In this document: positions 49,681 to 58,956 of the stretch, in pieces
Numbering within the stretch: position 1 is the stretch's first letter
How the letters are laid out: each line of letters starts with the position of its first letter
Assembly: GCA_937128505.1 (NCBI GenBank)
Contig: CAKZMM010000162.1
Span: 1-64,000, forward strand
Length of the DNA: 64,000 nucleotides
From: an uncultured Thermogutta sp.
GTDB lineage: Bacteria > Planctomycetota > Planctomycetia > Pirellulales > Thermoguttaceae
Direction of reading: 5' to 3'
Made by a program: the position numbers and the translations under genes
The notes under the pieces: generated by a model
The model's database searches: none
Told to the model about the DNA's origin: nothing
Seen by the model: the letters and a program-made list of their open reading frames with translations, nothing else

Positions 49681-51101
49681 GCGGTATGGGACCGCTGGGC
49701 AAGAGAGTTTTTGGCCGCACTTTTGTGGGCGTGTTGCTCGGCGGGTTGAGAGGGTGGCTCATGCGGCCCGGGGAGACGAAGACCGGCGAAAAAGAAGACG
49801 ACCATGTTGAGCATCGGTATTAGCGCTACATCGTGGAATAGACCATTGACGAGATAACTTACGGCGGCTGCCCCCTGAAGCAGAGCAATCTGCTGAACCC
49901 AACTCGGCTGCCGGTAGCGCAATTGATCAATGGTGCGCTTAAGCCATCCGACAAGCACCGCCAGCCAAAGCAGGCTTCCCACGAGTCCCAATTCGGCTAA
50001 AAACCGTAAGAAGAGGTTGTGTTGCGTCAGGCCTTTGGTTCGCTCCAGCGGCAGACCATGCGAACGATCCGCAAGATATGGGGTTTTGACATGATCGTAA
50101 CGACCGAACCCACAGCCAAGAAGGGGATGATCTTTGAAGATCAGCCATGCAGACGCGGCAAGCAGCGGCCGTAGGGCGATGGAATCTTCCGCCGCTCCTG
50201 CCGTCAGATCGCGGTCGCGTTTGAGTCGCACAAGTCGCTCCCGGTAAAACCAGCCACCCACGATCGTCAAGGCTAAAAGAAAGGTCACTGCGGGCCATCG
50301 CCATCGCCGCGGCAACGCCCAGCCGAAAATAGCGAGGGTATTGACTGCCGTACTTAGCCAGACGCTGCGCGTGAGGGTCAGCACATTACCAATCCCAATG
50401 GTCGCAGCAGCCAGCAGGGCTCCCCACCGCAACCTAGGCCATTGGCGCAGACCCAGGATAAGGGCGGCCACCATTCCAAGACCGCTTAGAAGGCCAGAAC
50501 CGATTGGATTAAGCAAAGGTCCTCGCGCACGGCCTAAAAACTCGGTGTATTCCGATTCCATAATATAGCGGGGGAAAACAAGCGTTTTGGCCGCGAATAC
50601 CTCGGCAACAGCGGTCAGACTCAAGTAGAGCCCAAAGGCAATCATAGCCCCCAGGAGCCAGCCTCCGGAGGTCGGGTCAAGCTTCACATCTCGTGCCACC
50701 AGATAGATTCCCAGCGGCATGAGCCAAAAAAAGAGCAGTTGGGAAAGCGGCTCCGGAGCACCCACCACGGGCCGGGCTGCCGGATCGATTAACCGGTAAT
50801 AACCCACGCTTAAGGCAATGAAAACCACAAAGCCGATGAGGAGTCGGTCGGTCCAATCCCAGGAACGGCTCCCGCGGCTGCGGAGCCCTCGCTGCCAGAG
50901 CCAATAGGCAAGAAGAATTCCCCAGAGCACCCGATCGATTGTAATGGGGACCATCCCGGTCTGGATCCGGAAGAAAGGATGTCCGAAACAACAGCCGGCC
51001 AAAAGCACAAGGAGACAGCCGGCAAGCAAGCCCCCCCAACGCAAGACAAGAGCAAGCCAGACTACTCCGGTAATGATCCCTATAACGAGAAAAAATTCCA
51101 T
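49518..51101 (-). CDS. O-antigen ligase/polymerase-like membrane protein
   Basis: The 527-residue protein has about 11-12 hydrophobic segments and the O-antigen ligase/Wzy features: a large periplasmic loop with SAWLIFKDHPLLGCGFGRYD, then LTQHNLFLRFLAELGLVGSL. It would polymerise or ligate polysaccharide repeat units at the periplasmic face. The C-terminal about 60 residues are not membrane-like and consist of a 20-residue repeat (ELLAAEVGS / ELPAAKVGC / ELLAREVRS) encoded by the 60-bp array, a tail I have not seen in the family. No ribosome binding site is apparent at the ATG (51101). It lies about 300 bp downstream of the Wzz-like gene. Confidence 0.85.
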   Translation of the reverse strand: MEFFLVIGIITGVVWLALVLRWGGLLAGCLLVLLAGCCFGHPFFRIQTGMVPITIDRVLWGILLAYWLWQRGLRSRGSRSWDWTDRLLIGFVVFIALSVGYYRLIDPAARPVVGAPEPLSQLLFFWLMPLGIYLVARDVKLDPTSGGWLLGAMIAFGLYLSLTAVAEVFAAKTLVFPRYIMESEYTEFLGRARGPLLNPIGSGLLSGLGMVAALILGLRQWPRLRWGALLAAATIGIGNVLTLTRSVWLSTAVNTLAIFGWALPRRWRWPAVTFLLALTIVGGWFYRERLVRLKRDRDLTAGAAEDSIALRPLLAASAWLIFKDHPLLGCGFGRYDHVKTPYLADRSHGLPLERTKGLTQHNLFLRFLAELGLVGSLLWLAVLVGWLKRTIDQLRYRQPSWVQQIALLQGAAAVSYLVNGLFHDVALIPMLNMVVFFFAGLRLPGPHEPPSQPAEQHAHKSAAKNSLAQRSHTAELLAAEVGSHNASPQLRPLSELPAAKVGCLNLPAPAVTDAELLAREVRSGKSG

Positions 51102-51400
51102 GGGGTTTTTCGAGGATCCGGTAAAATCGGTCTTGGCAAAATATCCCGCTTTTTGCGTACAGGCGTAACTCCTCCTATGATCCTTCTCGGCTGCACCGGG
51201 CTGGAAAGATTTCTTCTCACCGCGGGGGACTCACCCGTACGCCGACTGGGCGATGCCCCTCCGTAGCCCGAGACCTACCGCAGACTATGTGGCGGGAGCC
51301 GTTATACCTTTAACGAAAGTTCAGTCGGATTACGCCACAGCCGTCCGCGTTTTGACTGGGATTTGTTTAGGGGCCTCGGCCGGATTCTCGGCACTCCGCG

Positions 51401-53074
51401 CTAGTTTCCTTTGCGGTTCCGATTGCCATCGTTAGCTTTCGCATACGCTCTTTCGAACCATAGCCCACCGGCAATGGTGGTGGGGCCGGTAGGTAGGGGA
51501 TCGGCAGAAGCGATGGCTACCGGCTTTGGGTCAGCGGTGCCGGTATCAGGCGTAGCAAGGTGCTTGCCGTCCGCTGCCTCCGGGATGGAAATCGTTCGCC
51601 CGTTTGACGCCACCGCCCGGAGGTTTGAACGGCCGGATAATTCGGGAAATTCCACCCCGTCTCGCCGCTCAGAGCTATCCTCGGTTTCGGCGGGCGCTGG
51701 TCCGCCGGTGGATTGGACATTCCACAGGACGATCCCCAAGCCGGTCAGCAGCCCGAGGAGCGTACCCCCGAAAAGTATGCTGAGGCTATCGGGGCCCGCC
51801 GGATCGATGGGGATTTCCGGCTCGTCAACCCGGGCAATCACACTGGTAGCCCGGGCGGTCGCTTGAGCGATGCGGGCTTCGGCGAGCTTTTGTTCGGCCC
51901 GTCGCAAAAGCTCGCTTCGGGTAGCCACCTCCTGCAATTGATGGTCATACTGAGTGCGGAGCGTTGCGAGCCGAGCCAAGCGACTTTGAATGGCCGAAAG
52001 CTCCTTTTCCAGGGTGGTTAGCTTCTTTTGGATAAGGCCCTTTTCTGCCGCCAGAGCTGCGGAAGCACGCTCGAGTTCCGTGCTCAATTGGGTTTCGATC
52101 GATTGCTCGGCCTCAAGCGCGACACGAACCGCCGGATGTTCGGCGGACATGTGGCCTAGAAGCTCGGCCCGGCGAAGCTGGGCTTCTGCCAACCCCTCAC
52201 GGAACCGACGTAGGGGGCTGTAATAGTCCAAAAGAGCCGCCGGAATCGCTCCCGGTTCCGGGGCGCGAGTACCGTTTCCATCAAGCCAGCGAAGCAAGTT
52301 TTGAATCTCTTCGTGCTTTGTTCTCAGGCGATGGATTTCGGCCTGGGTATCGGCGGCCAATCGCCGCAACGAGGTTTCACCGGCGGACCATTGTTGGAGG
52401 CTTCGCAATTCGCCGAGGTCCTCGGCAACTTGGTTTTCGATTTCATGAAGTTCTTCGATCGCGGTACTGAGCTGGCTTTCCGCCAATTGCACGGCCTTTT
52501 GCATTTCCTCCACCATGCTTTGCCCCTGTTGATCGCGAAGTTGCTGATGCCGCGATTCAAGCTGGCGGCAGACGGCATCCAGCAGGCGGATGGCACGATC
52601 CCGATAGCTATCGCGCACCGAGACATAGAAGATTTCGGTAGAGCCGAAATCGGCACCTTTCGGCGGGAGTAATTTCACCTGCCGACGCAAATCGCGGATG
52701 GCCCGTTCATCCGGCCACGATGTGCGGTTGTAGGCGGGCGGAGGACCGACCTCTTCCAATGCCGCCCGAAGTACCGAACGGCTGCGAAGGATTTCGAGGA
52801 TGGTCTCTTGCACCTCTTTGAGTTGTTCGGCGTGGTCGAATTTTCCCGGCGCTCCTTGGCTCAAAGCGGCGTCGTTACGAACGATCAAGCCTTGCGAAAC
52901 TTCCCATTTTTGCGGGCTAAAAAGGGCATAGCCCACTGCGGCCCCGACGATTAAAAGGGCAGGAACTGCACCTTCCCAAGGTCTGCTTTTAAGCCGTTTC
53001 CAGATCATCACGGGGGTCAAGCCGCCGGAGCGATTCTCGGGGCTGTCCGCGCGCCTAAAGAGATCTGTCACCAT
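51401..53074 (-). CDS. Wzz/GumC-type chain-length determinant protein
   Basis: The 557-residue protein controls polysaccharide chain length or export in the inner membrane. It has an N-terminal membrane helix (AVPALLIVGAAVGYALF), a Wzz domain, a long periplasmic coiled-coil region (about residues 175-420, rich in Leu/Glu/Arg/Gln heptads), a second helix (SLSILFGGTLLGLLTGLGIV) and a Ser/Pro-rich cytoplasmic tail of about 110 residues. No Walker motifs are present, so the tyrosine kinase domain of fused forms is missing. An ATG at 53086 is possible, but 53074 has AGAGG upstream. It is the first gene of the leftward arm. No Wza-type export porin is encoded in the window. Confidence 0.87.
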   Translation of the reverse strand: MVTDLFRRADSPENRSGGLTPVMIWKRLKSRPWEGAVPALLIVGAAVGYALFSPQKWEVSQGLIVRNDAALSQGAPGKFDHAEQLKEVQETILEILRSRSVLRAALEEVGPPPAYNRTSWPDERAIRDLRRQVKLLPPKGADFGSTEIFYVSVRDSYRDRAIRLLDAVCRQLESRHQQLRDQQGQSMVEEMQKAVQLAESQLSTAIEELHEIENQVAEDLGELRSLQQWSAGETSLRRLAADTQAEIHRLRTKHEEIQNLLRWLDGNGTRAPEPGAIPAALLDYYSPLRRFREGLAEAQLRRAELLGHMSAEHPAVRVALEAEQSIETQLSTELERASAALAAEKGLIQKKLTTLEKELSAIQSRLARLATLRTQYDHQLQEVATRSELLRRAEQKLAEARIAQATARATSVIARVDEPEIPIDPAGPDSLSILFGGTLLGLLTGLGIVLWNVQSTGGPAPAETEDSSERRDGVEFPELSGRSNLRAVASNGRTISIPEAADGKHLATPDTGTADPKPVAIASADPLPTGPTTIAGGLWFERAYAKANDGNRNRKGN

Positions 53075-54177
53075 AAGGCCTCTCATTGGGTTTGACCATG
53101 CTTGGGTGATTTCCGCTGATTTCGCCGTAACGATCAGGACATGCAGGTCGGCTCGGCTAAGGCGACTTCGTGCTTCGCTTTAAGCGTCCCAGCTTTGACC
53201 GCTAGACGCCTGTTCCGGACCCGCTTGACGAATGAGGGGGAGCAAACCGAATGCCGCGATCCGGCCGCCAGCATGCTCCGCGATCTTTTTCCCAGGAAAT
53301 GACGGAAAAAAGTGGGCATTTTTATCCCGGATGATCCCGGGCAAGGCCGCCGCATGCTTCACCGGTGTTCGAAGATGACGGCCGAGTGTTGCCGAAAGTC
53401 AACGTGCTGTTGAACTGTGAGGACGAGGGGCGTCGGGTTGAGGAAATGATACGCGTTGATGTGAATGATCAACGCATCTTTGTGGTTGGTGCCTGCGGCG
53501 GCAAAAGGGTGTCGTTTCCGCGAAATGCCCGGTGGAATTGCTTGGTGGGTCCAGCAAACGTGTTGCGTTTAACAAGACGGACGATGCGTGCTCGGTTCAA
53601 CTGAGAAGAGAGCTTGGTTTGCTTAGCGGCAAAATTAACTTTTGTCAGGGAAACAAGCGAAAAATCGTCAATTTCGCTTGGCAGAGGGCTTTATATGACG
53701 CAAAGTTTCAAGGAAAGAACCAACGTTCGCCAAGTTTGCGCGATGCGAGTTTCCTTAAGGGTTCGAGTTTGTTTCGGTGCCATTGGGGGACTGCCCCACG
53801 GTGGATCGCACGGGCTTCGGAAATTTTCCGGCAGCCTGTTGGCGAAAATTAAGAAGGCAGCCGGCAGCGTACTCCAGAAGCCGGGCGTATCCCTTGTGTT
53901 TGAAGCATTGTACTGAGTGGTTGAAGCATCGTACCCAGTGGTCGAAGCATCCTCTTGAGTGGTTGAAGCGTCGTACCGAGTGGTTGATGGGTTTTTACCG
54001 TCGGCGCGAAAGGGCGTTGGCAACCTCACGCGATGGGAAACGTTTTTTGGGCATTAAGACCCAGCCTCTGAGTCACATGAGCTACAACCTCAAAGGCTTC
54101 GGCATCAAGTGCTGAGAAAGAAGCAAGATTTAACGCGTGAACTGCCCTTTTGGTCGAGGGAGGGAGATTGAATTTGC
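53075..54177. other. Divergent control region of the polysaccharide locus
   Basis: About 1.1 kb separating the leftward wzz-like and rightward acetyltransferase genes; it should hold both promoters. It contains the 21-bp array listed next. No gene recognised. Confidence 0.5.
53900..54004. repeat. 21-bp tandem array (4 full units plus a decayed fifth)
   Basis: Units begin at 53900, 53921, 53942, 53963 and 53984. The common core is TTGAAGCATCGTAC followed by GAGTGG. Unit length is constant. The array sits about 170 bp upstream of the rightward acetyltransferase gene. Confidence 0.92.
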
Positions 54178-55932
54178 ATGACTCCCGTGCAGATCGAAAA
54201 TCCTGCCGAGGTGCCAGATACCGCAAGCCGAACCTCTCACGAGGGGGCGGATTCTGTCTCCCTTGAGGTGCGTTGCTTTACCCGGTGGGAGGACCTTTAT
54301 CCTTACGCCAAGATTTGGGATGAACTTGCGGGGGACAATCCGTTCCGGCGGTGGTTTTGGATGGAGCGCTGGTGGGCGTATTATGGGGAGCGAACTTTCT
54401 CTGAAATACGGCACAGAAATTCTTCGAGTACCACGCTTCATGCGTCTTCAGGTACCACGCTTCGAGTTTCTTCGGGCACCAATCTCCAAACTTCTGGTGA
54501 GAGAATCCAAACCTCTCAAACACCCTTGAGGCAAGTGCCGACGCCCGATCGCTGCCCCACTTCCCGGGATGCAATCGCCGGTCATTCGCTTTCTTCTCTC
54601 CCGGCTGGTGGTGAGGGGTCCAAATCATACGCTTCGCAGGGCCGACCAATTTATTGCGGTTCGCCTTGTACGTTATCTCTCCCGGAGGAGCCGGCATCTT
54701 ACCTTCCAGGCCAACAAGGAGGGGTAGAGTTTCACAGTTTGCCTGCGGAGAACTCACGGTTTTCGCTTGAGCCACTTTCCCTTAACCTAACGAAGGAGCT
54801 CGGCTTAGCCCCATCGGGCAAGCGGCTTAAGCACGCCGCGTTTGGCCGGCTACCTGATCGGGGCCTTTTTGTACTGGGGGTCTTTTCACGGGGGGAGCTT
54901 GTCGGAATTCTTCCTTGGTATTGGGAGCGCTCGGCAATTTGGGGGCGCGTGATTCGCTTTCTGGGAAGCGGCGAGGTGTGCTCGGACTATCTCGGCCTTA
55001 TGTGCCGACCCGGTTGGGAGCAGCCGATCGTCGACCGACTCGTTCGTTGGCTGGACGAAGTCGCTTGTGCGGGAAAACGGGGCCTTTACGGCGGAACGAC
55101 CTCGTGGGACGATGCGGCTTGCCGGTGGGATCTCATCGATCTGGAGCAACTCGCCGTGGAAGACGCGTATACCTGGGCTTTGATTCGGGGTCTTGCCGAC
55201 GCGGGGCACTTGGTCCACCAGCGAGCGGCCGACGCCTGTTGGAGGTTATATCTGCCCGACTGTTGGGAGGATTATCTCAAAAGTCTTTCGAAGAATACGC
55301 GGCGTCAACTGCGAAAATTGGAGCGGTTTGCCGAGTCGGGACGCTTCCGGTGCTGGGGGGTCAGGATGCCGGAAGAAACCCATCGCTATTTCGATCTGCT
55401 GATGGAACTTCACCAGCGCCGCCAGCATTCGCTCGGTAACCCGGGCTCGTTCGCCTCGGCTCGTTTTACGCAGTTTCATCGGGATATCGCATCGCGATGG
55501 GTCGCGGAGCGACGCGCATACCTTTGCTTCGTAGATATCGACGGAGTACCCGTGGCCGCCGAGTACGGCTTTCGTGTTGGCAAAGCCTGTTTTCTCTACC
55601 TCGCAGGAATGGAGCCGAGTTACCTGGAATATTCCCCGGGAAAGTTGAAGCATGTCGTTTTGCTCAAGGAAGCCATTAAGAGTGGAATCGCTGTGTTCGA
55701 TTTCTTGCGAGGGGACGAAACATACAAGGCGCAACTCGGCGGCCAAGCCGTGCCAATGAGGAAGGTGCGGATTGCCGCCAAGCGATTCTGGCCGCGGCTA
55801 AAACACGTGGTTTGGGTTTCGTGTTGGAATCTGAAGCAACATCTGAAACCAAGGCGATTGCCACCTGCGAACCAGCATGGAAGACACCCGGTTCCGAAAT
55901 CCGACTTTCCACCGCTTGCGGAGGAGCCTTAA
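54178..55932 (+). CDS. CelD/FemAB-like acetyltransferase with low-complexity insert
   Basis: The 584-residue protein is a GNAT-fold acetyltransferase of the CelD/FemAB-like type found in exopolysaccharide loci. The start (WDELAGDNPFRRWFWMERWW) and the continuation from about residue 222 (LFVLGVFSRGELVGILPWYW, RVIRFLGSGEVCSDYLGLMC, then KNTRRQLRKLERFAESG and VPVAAEYGFRVGKACFLYLA) match the family. Between them, about residues 70-220 form a Ser/Thr/Pro-rich insert with no family counterpart, which includes three in-frame 24-bp repeats. GGGAGGGAG lies upstream of the ATG. It is the first gene of the rightward arm and ends two bases before the deacetylase start. Confidence 0.85.
   Translation: MTPVQIENPAEVPDTASRTSHEGADSVSLEVRCFTRWEDLYPYAKIWDELAGDNPFRRWFWMERWWAYYGERTFSEIRHRNSSSTTLHASSGTTLRVSSGTNLQTSGERIQTSQTPLRQVPTPDRCPTSRDAIAGHSLSSLPAGGEGSKSYASQGRPIYCGSPCTLSLPEEPASYLPGQQGGVEFHSLPAENSRFSLEPLSLNLTKELGLAPSGKRLKHAAFGRLPDRGLFVLGVFSRGELVGILPWYWERSAIWGRVIRFLGSGEVCSDYLGLMCRPGWEQPIVDRLVRWLDEVACAGKRGLYGGTTSWDDAACRWDLIDLEQLAVEDAYTWALIRGLADAGHLVHQRAADACWRLYLPDCWEDYLKSLSKNTRRQLRKLERFAESGRFRCWGVRMPEETHRYFDLLMELHQRRQHSLGNPGSFASARFTQFHRDIASRWVAERRAYLCFVDIDGVPVAAEYGFRVGKACFLYLAGMEPSYLEYSPGKLKHVVLLKEAIKSGIAVFDFLRGDETYKAQLGGQAVPMRKVRIAAKRFWPRLKHVVWVSCWNLKQHLKPRRLPPANQHGRHPVPKSDFPPLAEEP
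54421..54492 (+). repeat. In-frame 24-bp tandem array (3 units) inside the acetyltransferase gene
   Basis: Units 54421-54444, 54445-54468 and 54469-54492 each start with TCTTC and contain ACCACGCTTC or ACCAATCTCC. They encode repeats of the type Ser-Ser-x-Thr-Thr/Asn-Leu-x-x at residues 82-105, inside the non-family insert. Confidence 0.85.
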
Positions 55933-55933
55933 T

Positions 55934-57025
55934 ATGTGTTGGTGGACTTACCTGCTGTTGGGTGTGTACTACCGGATTTCTTTGCCGCTTCGGTGGTGGT
56001 TTTTTCGTAAGGCCGTGCGTTCGGGGCGCGTTCCGGCCATCATTCTTTTCTATCATCGCGTGGCGGACGATTGTGCTACCCCCTGGACGATCTCCAACCG
56101 CATGTTCCGCCGGCAGGTCCAGGGCCTTTGTCGCCGTGTCGAACTGGTTTCGCTGAATGAATTGCAGCGGCAATTATCTGAACGGAATAATCGGCGGCTT
56201 CTATGTGCCATCACTTTCGACGACGGTTACGCCGAGAATTGTCAGCAAGCCATCCCCTTGCTATTGGAACGCCGGATCCCATTCACCTATTTCGTTACGG
56301 TTGGAAACATCTTGAGCGGTAAACCATTTGAGCACGATTTGAAGTGCGGGTTGTCGCCCCGGCCGAATTCGCTGGAGGAAATCCGCTGGATGGCCGCGGC
56401 AGGCGCACAAATCGGCCCGCATGGCTGGAATCATGTGGATTTAGGCTCGCTTCGCTGCTCGAAGGCGCTTCACCGAGAGGTGGTGGCCTCGAAGGAGGCG
56501 TTGGCTTCTTTAGTCGGACAGCCGATTGATTATTTTGCCTTTCCCTATGGCTATCCGCGGAATATACCACCGGAGGCCATTCGCCTGGCGAAATCGGCTG
56601 GCTACCGGGGCATTTGCTCTGCCTATGGCGGATACAACTTTCCGGGAGACGACCCATTTCATCTGAAGCGATACCACGGGGATCATTCCTTCCTGTTGTA
56701 TCGGCACCGTTTGCGGCCGGATTGGTTGAAGCTCTGTCGTTCGAATCGCTCCAGTGTCGAAGAGACGAAGGAGCTTGCCGGGCTGGTGGGGGAGTGTGCC
56801 AGGACAAATGCTCTCATCTCAATTCCAGCAACGGAAGCCCTCGCTTCAAGGCCGGCAACGGAAGCTTTTGCTGCGACCACCGTATTAGACAAAGAGTTCT
56901 CGGATCCAGAGACGGCGGAAGCGGCCGCTGCGACTCCGCAGAAAGGAAACATCAATGCGGCTTGCGACTCGCTCGTGCTGGAAGAGACCGCACCCTCCCT
57001 AGCGGGATTTGCTTCGAGGGGCTGA
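55934..57025 (+). CDS. Polysaccharide deacetylase (NodB homology domain)
   Basis: The 363-residue protein is a carbohydrate esterase family 4-type deacetylase that removes N- or O-acetyl groups from a polysaccharide. NodB motifs are visible: LFYHRVADD, TFDDGYAEN (catalytic and metal Asp pair), IGPHGWNHVDLG (metal His pair) and YFAFPYGYPRN. An N-terminal hydrophobic stretch (WTYLLLGVYYRISLPLRWWF) may anchor it. The C-terminal about 80 residues are low-complexity and include a 27-bp duplication (PATEALASR/PATEAFAAT). The ATG at 55934 has GGAGGAG upstream and begins one base after the acetyltransferase stop, so the two are co-transcribed. Confidence 0.9.
   Translation: MCWWTYLLLGVYYRISLPLRWWFFRKAVRSGRVPAIILFYHRVADDCATPWTISNRMFRRQVQGLCRRVELVSLNELQRQLSERNNRRLLCAITFDDGYAENCQQAIPLLLERRIPFTYFVTVGNILSGKPFEHDLKCGLSPRPNSLEEIRWMAAAGAQIGPHGWNHVDLGSLRCSKALHREVVASKEALASLVGQPIDYFAFPYGYPRNIPPEAIRLAKSAGYRGICSAYGGYNFPGDDPFHLKRYHGDHSFLLYRHRLRPDWLKLCRSNRSSVEETKELAGLVGECARTNALISIPATEALASRPATEAFAATTVLDKEFSDPETAEAAAATPQKGNINAACDSLVLEETAPSLAGFASRG
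56825..56878 (+). repeat. In-frame 27-bp tandem duplication in deacetylase gene
   Basis: Units 56825-56851 and 56852-56878 share CGGCAACGGAAGC-like starts (CCAGCAACGGAAGC / CCGGCAACGGAAGC) and encode PATEALASR and PATEAFAAT. Confidence 0.8.
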
Positions 57026-57037
57026 GGGGCACACCCG

Positions 57038-58624
57038 ATGCAGCGATCCGAGCGAATCCTTGATGCCCCACCAAGCCCGCGCGACAATCGGCCGGTGATC
57101 GGGCGGGAAACCCTCGTCGGAGGGTTGCTAATCCTCGCTTTGCTTTCGGTCGTGCAACGCCTGGTGGGACTAGTGCGATCGATTCTATTTTGCCGGTGGT
57201 TAGAGCCGGAGCCCTTGGGTCTATGGGACCTGGCCTACAGTTTTGTGCTTCTTGCGGCCCCTTTGGCGGTGCTAGCCATACCATCGGCTTTTCGCCGTTA
57301 TGTGGAGCACTATCGGATTCGGGGCCAACTCCGCTCGATGATTTGCCAGGCGACGATGGTCAGCATGGCACTGGCGATTCTCGGGGCCGCCTGCATCTGG
57401 GTCGCACGATCGTATTTTGCGTCGCTCATTTTCGGGTCGCCAGAGTATCAACCTATCGTCCTTTGGATTTCCCTGACCCTCATCGGCGTTATTGCCTTTC
57501 ACTATTTGGGAGATTTGCTCGTTGCCTTGCGGAGTGTCCGAGTAGCGGCTTACCTCCAGCTTGTGTGCAGTGTGAGTTTCGCGCTGGGAAGCCTCGTGCT
57601 TATCCGGCTTTGGGAGGCCTCTGCATCCGTGGTTGTGGTCTCGTACGGACTTTCCTGCGTGGCCGCCAGCGCGCTGGGGACTTTTTGGCTTTGGCGGCAT
57701 TGGCAGGAATTGCCGGAAACTAGCGCACCGTTACGACCGAAAGAGCTTTGGGGAAAAGTTCTTCCGTTTGCCGGTTGGGTGTGGGTCGGAAGTGCCTTGG
57801 CGAACTTGCTCCTGGCTGTAGATCGGTATCTTTTGGTGCATCTTGCGCCGCTTCACCCCGAGGAGGTACTGCAACTAGTGGGTCAGTATCATGCGGCGAG
57901 AATTTTCCCCATGCTTTTGGTGGGACTAGCGGAGTTGGCCTCGCCGGTTTTGACCCCGTATCTTGCCCAGGATTGGGAGGCCGGTCATCGGCGGTGGGTT
58001 TCCGAACGCCTCAACCGTTGGTTACGGGTCCTCGGTCTGCTTCAGTGGCTTATGGCGGTGCTTCTATTGGGCGTTGGCCCCTTGATATTCGAAGGGATTT
58101 TGGACGGCAAATTCGCCGGTGGCTATCACGTGCTCCCCGGGACGCTTGCGGCTGCCCTTTGGTTTGCCTGGTTTAGTTTGGCACAGAATTACTGCTATTG
58201 CTCAGAGCAAGGGCACTGGGCCGTATTGGCCCGGGTGGCGGGCCTTGTCACCAGTATCGTCCTTTGTGTGATATTCATCCCATGGTTCATGCTTCATGGG
58301 GCCGTTTGGGCTGCCGCAAGCGGGGCATTCGTGGCGGCACTTGCCCTCCATTTGTTTTCGATGCCCTCGGGTTTGATATTTGAGAAGCGGACGATTCTTG
58401 TGCTACTTTTGCCGGCAAGCCTTCCCATGGGAATGACAGCCCATTTGATGCTGTTGCCTGTGGCAGTCTGGATCGTTTGGCACAGCGATATTCGCGATTG
58501 GCTAAATCGTCCTCAGCGCTCAGGAGAGCTGCTCCACCGCCCCCCGGGCGATCGACCGGTTAGCAAAGATCTCGCGGTACAGCAGGTCCTGGAACGCGAA
58601 TTTGTCGAGCTCGGCTCGAACTGA
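57038..58624 (+). CDS. Polysaccharide flippase (Wzx-like, MATE/MOP superfamily)
   Basis: The 528-residue membrane protein has about 12-14 hydrophobic segments and the Wzx/RfbX layout, starting with LVGGLLILALLSVVQRLVGL, then VRSILFCRWLEPEPLGLWDL and a second-half repeat (AGWVWVGSALANLLLAVDRY). It would flip lipid-linked repeat units across the inner membrane. GAGGGG lies about eight bases before the ATG at 57038, which is 12 bp after the deacetylase stop, so the acetyltransferase, deacetylase and flippase genes form one unit. The C-terminal tail after the last helix is about 45 residues and polar. The stop codon is followed 36 bp later by a 20-bp array. Confidence 0.88.
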   Translation: MQRSERILDAPPSPRDNRPVIGRETLVGGLLILALLSVVQRLVGLVRSILFCRWLEPEPLGLWDLAYSFVLLAAPLAVLAIPSAFRRYVEHYRIRGQLRSMICQATMVSMALAILGAACIWVARSYFASLIFGSPEYQPIVLWISLTLIGVIAFHYLGDLLVALRSVRVAAYLQLVCSVSFALGSLVLIRLWEASASVVVVSYGLSCVAASALGTFWLWRHWQELPETSAPLRPKELWGKVLPFAGWVWVGSALANLLLAVDRYLLVHLAPLHPEEVLQLVGQYHAARIFPMLLVGLAELASPVLTPYLAQDWEAGHRRWVSERLNRWLRVLGLLQWLMAVLLLGVGPLIFEGILDGKFAGGYHVLPGTLAAALWFAWFSLAQNYCYCSEQGHWAVLARVAGLVTSIVLCVIFIPWFMLHGAVWAAASGAFVAALALHLFSMPSGLIFEKRTILVLLLPASLPMGMTAHLMLLPVAVWIVWHSDIRDWLNRPQRSGELLHRPPGDRPVSKDLAVQQVLEREFVELGSN

Positions 58625-58660
58625 GAATCCCTCCGCGGATGGAATTGCGGCACAACGGTT

Positions 58661-58900
58661 CAGAAGCGGCGCGATAGATTCAGAGGCGGCGGGACAGATT
58701 CAGAAGCATCGCAATAGATTTGGAAGTAACCGAATAGATTCAAAAGCCACGGGACAGATTTAGACGTAGCAGGATAACTCCGCAAGCAGCGGGACAAATT
58801 CAGGAGGAGCGGGATAAATTCAAAAGCACGAGGATAAATTTAGGACTAAGAGCATGAATTTAGGACCAAGAGGATAAGTTCAGAAGCAGCGGGATCAATA
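58661..58900. repeat. 20-bp tandem array (12 units)
   Basis: Twelve contiguous units start at 58661 and every 20 bp to 58881, with no length change. The consensus is about CAGAAGCAGCGGGATAGATT. Units differ by a few to about eight substitutions. The array fills most of the 332-bp gap between the flippase and glycosyltransferase genes, beginning 36 bp after a stop codon and ending 56 bp before a start codon. There are no spacers, so it is not a CRISPR. Confidence 0.97.
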
Positions 58901-58956
58901 GCAGGAAAAACACCACGGCAATAGCGAGCAATTGGAAAGGTAAAAAGGAAAATCTT

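Noticed and set aside
58661-58900. CRISPR array
   Set aside because: Units abut directly with no spacers, the 20-bp units are diverged, and no cas genes are present in the window.
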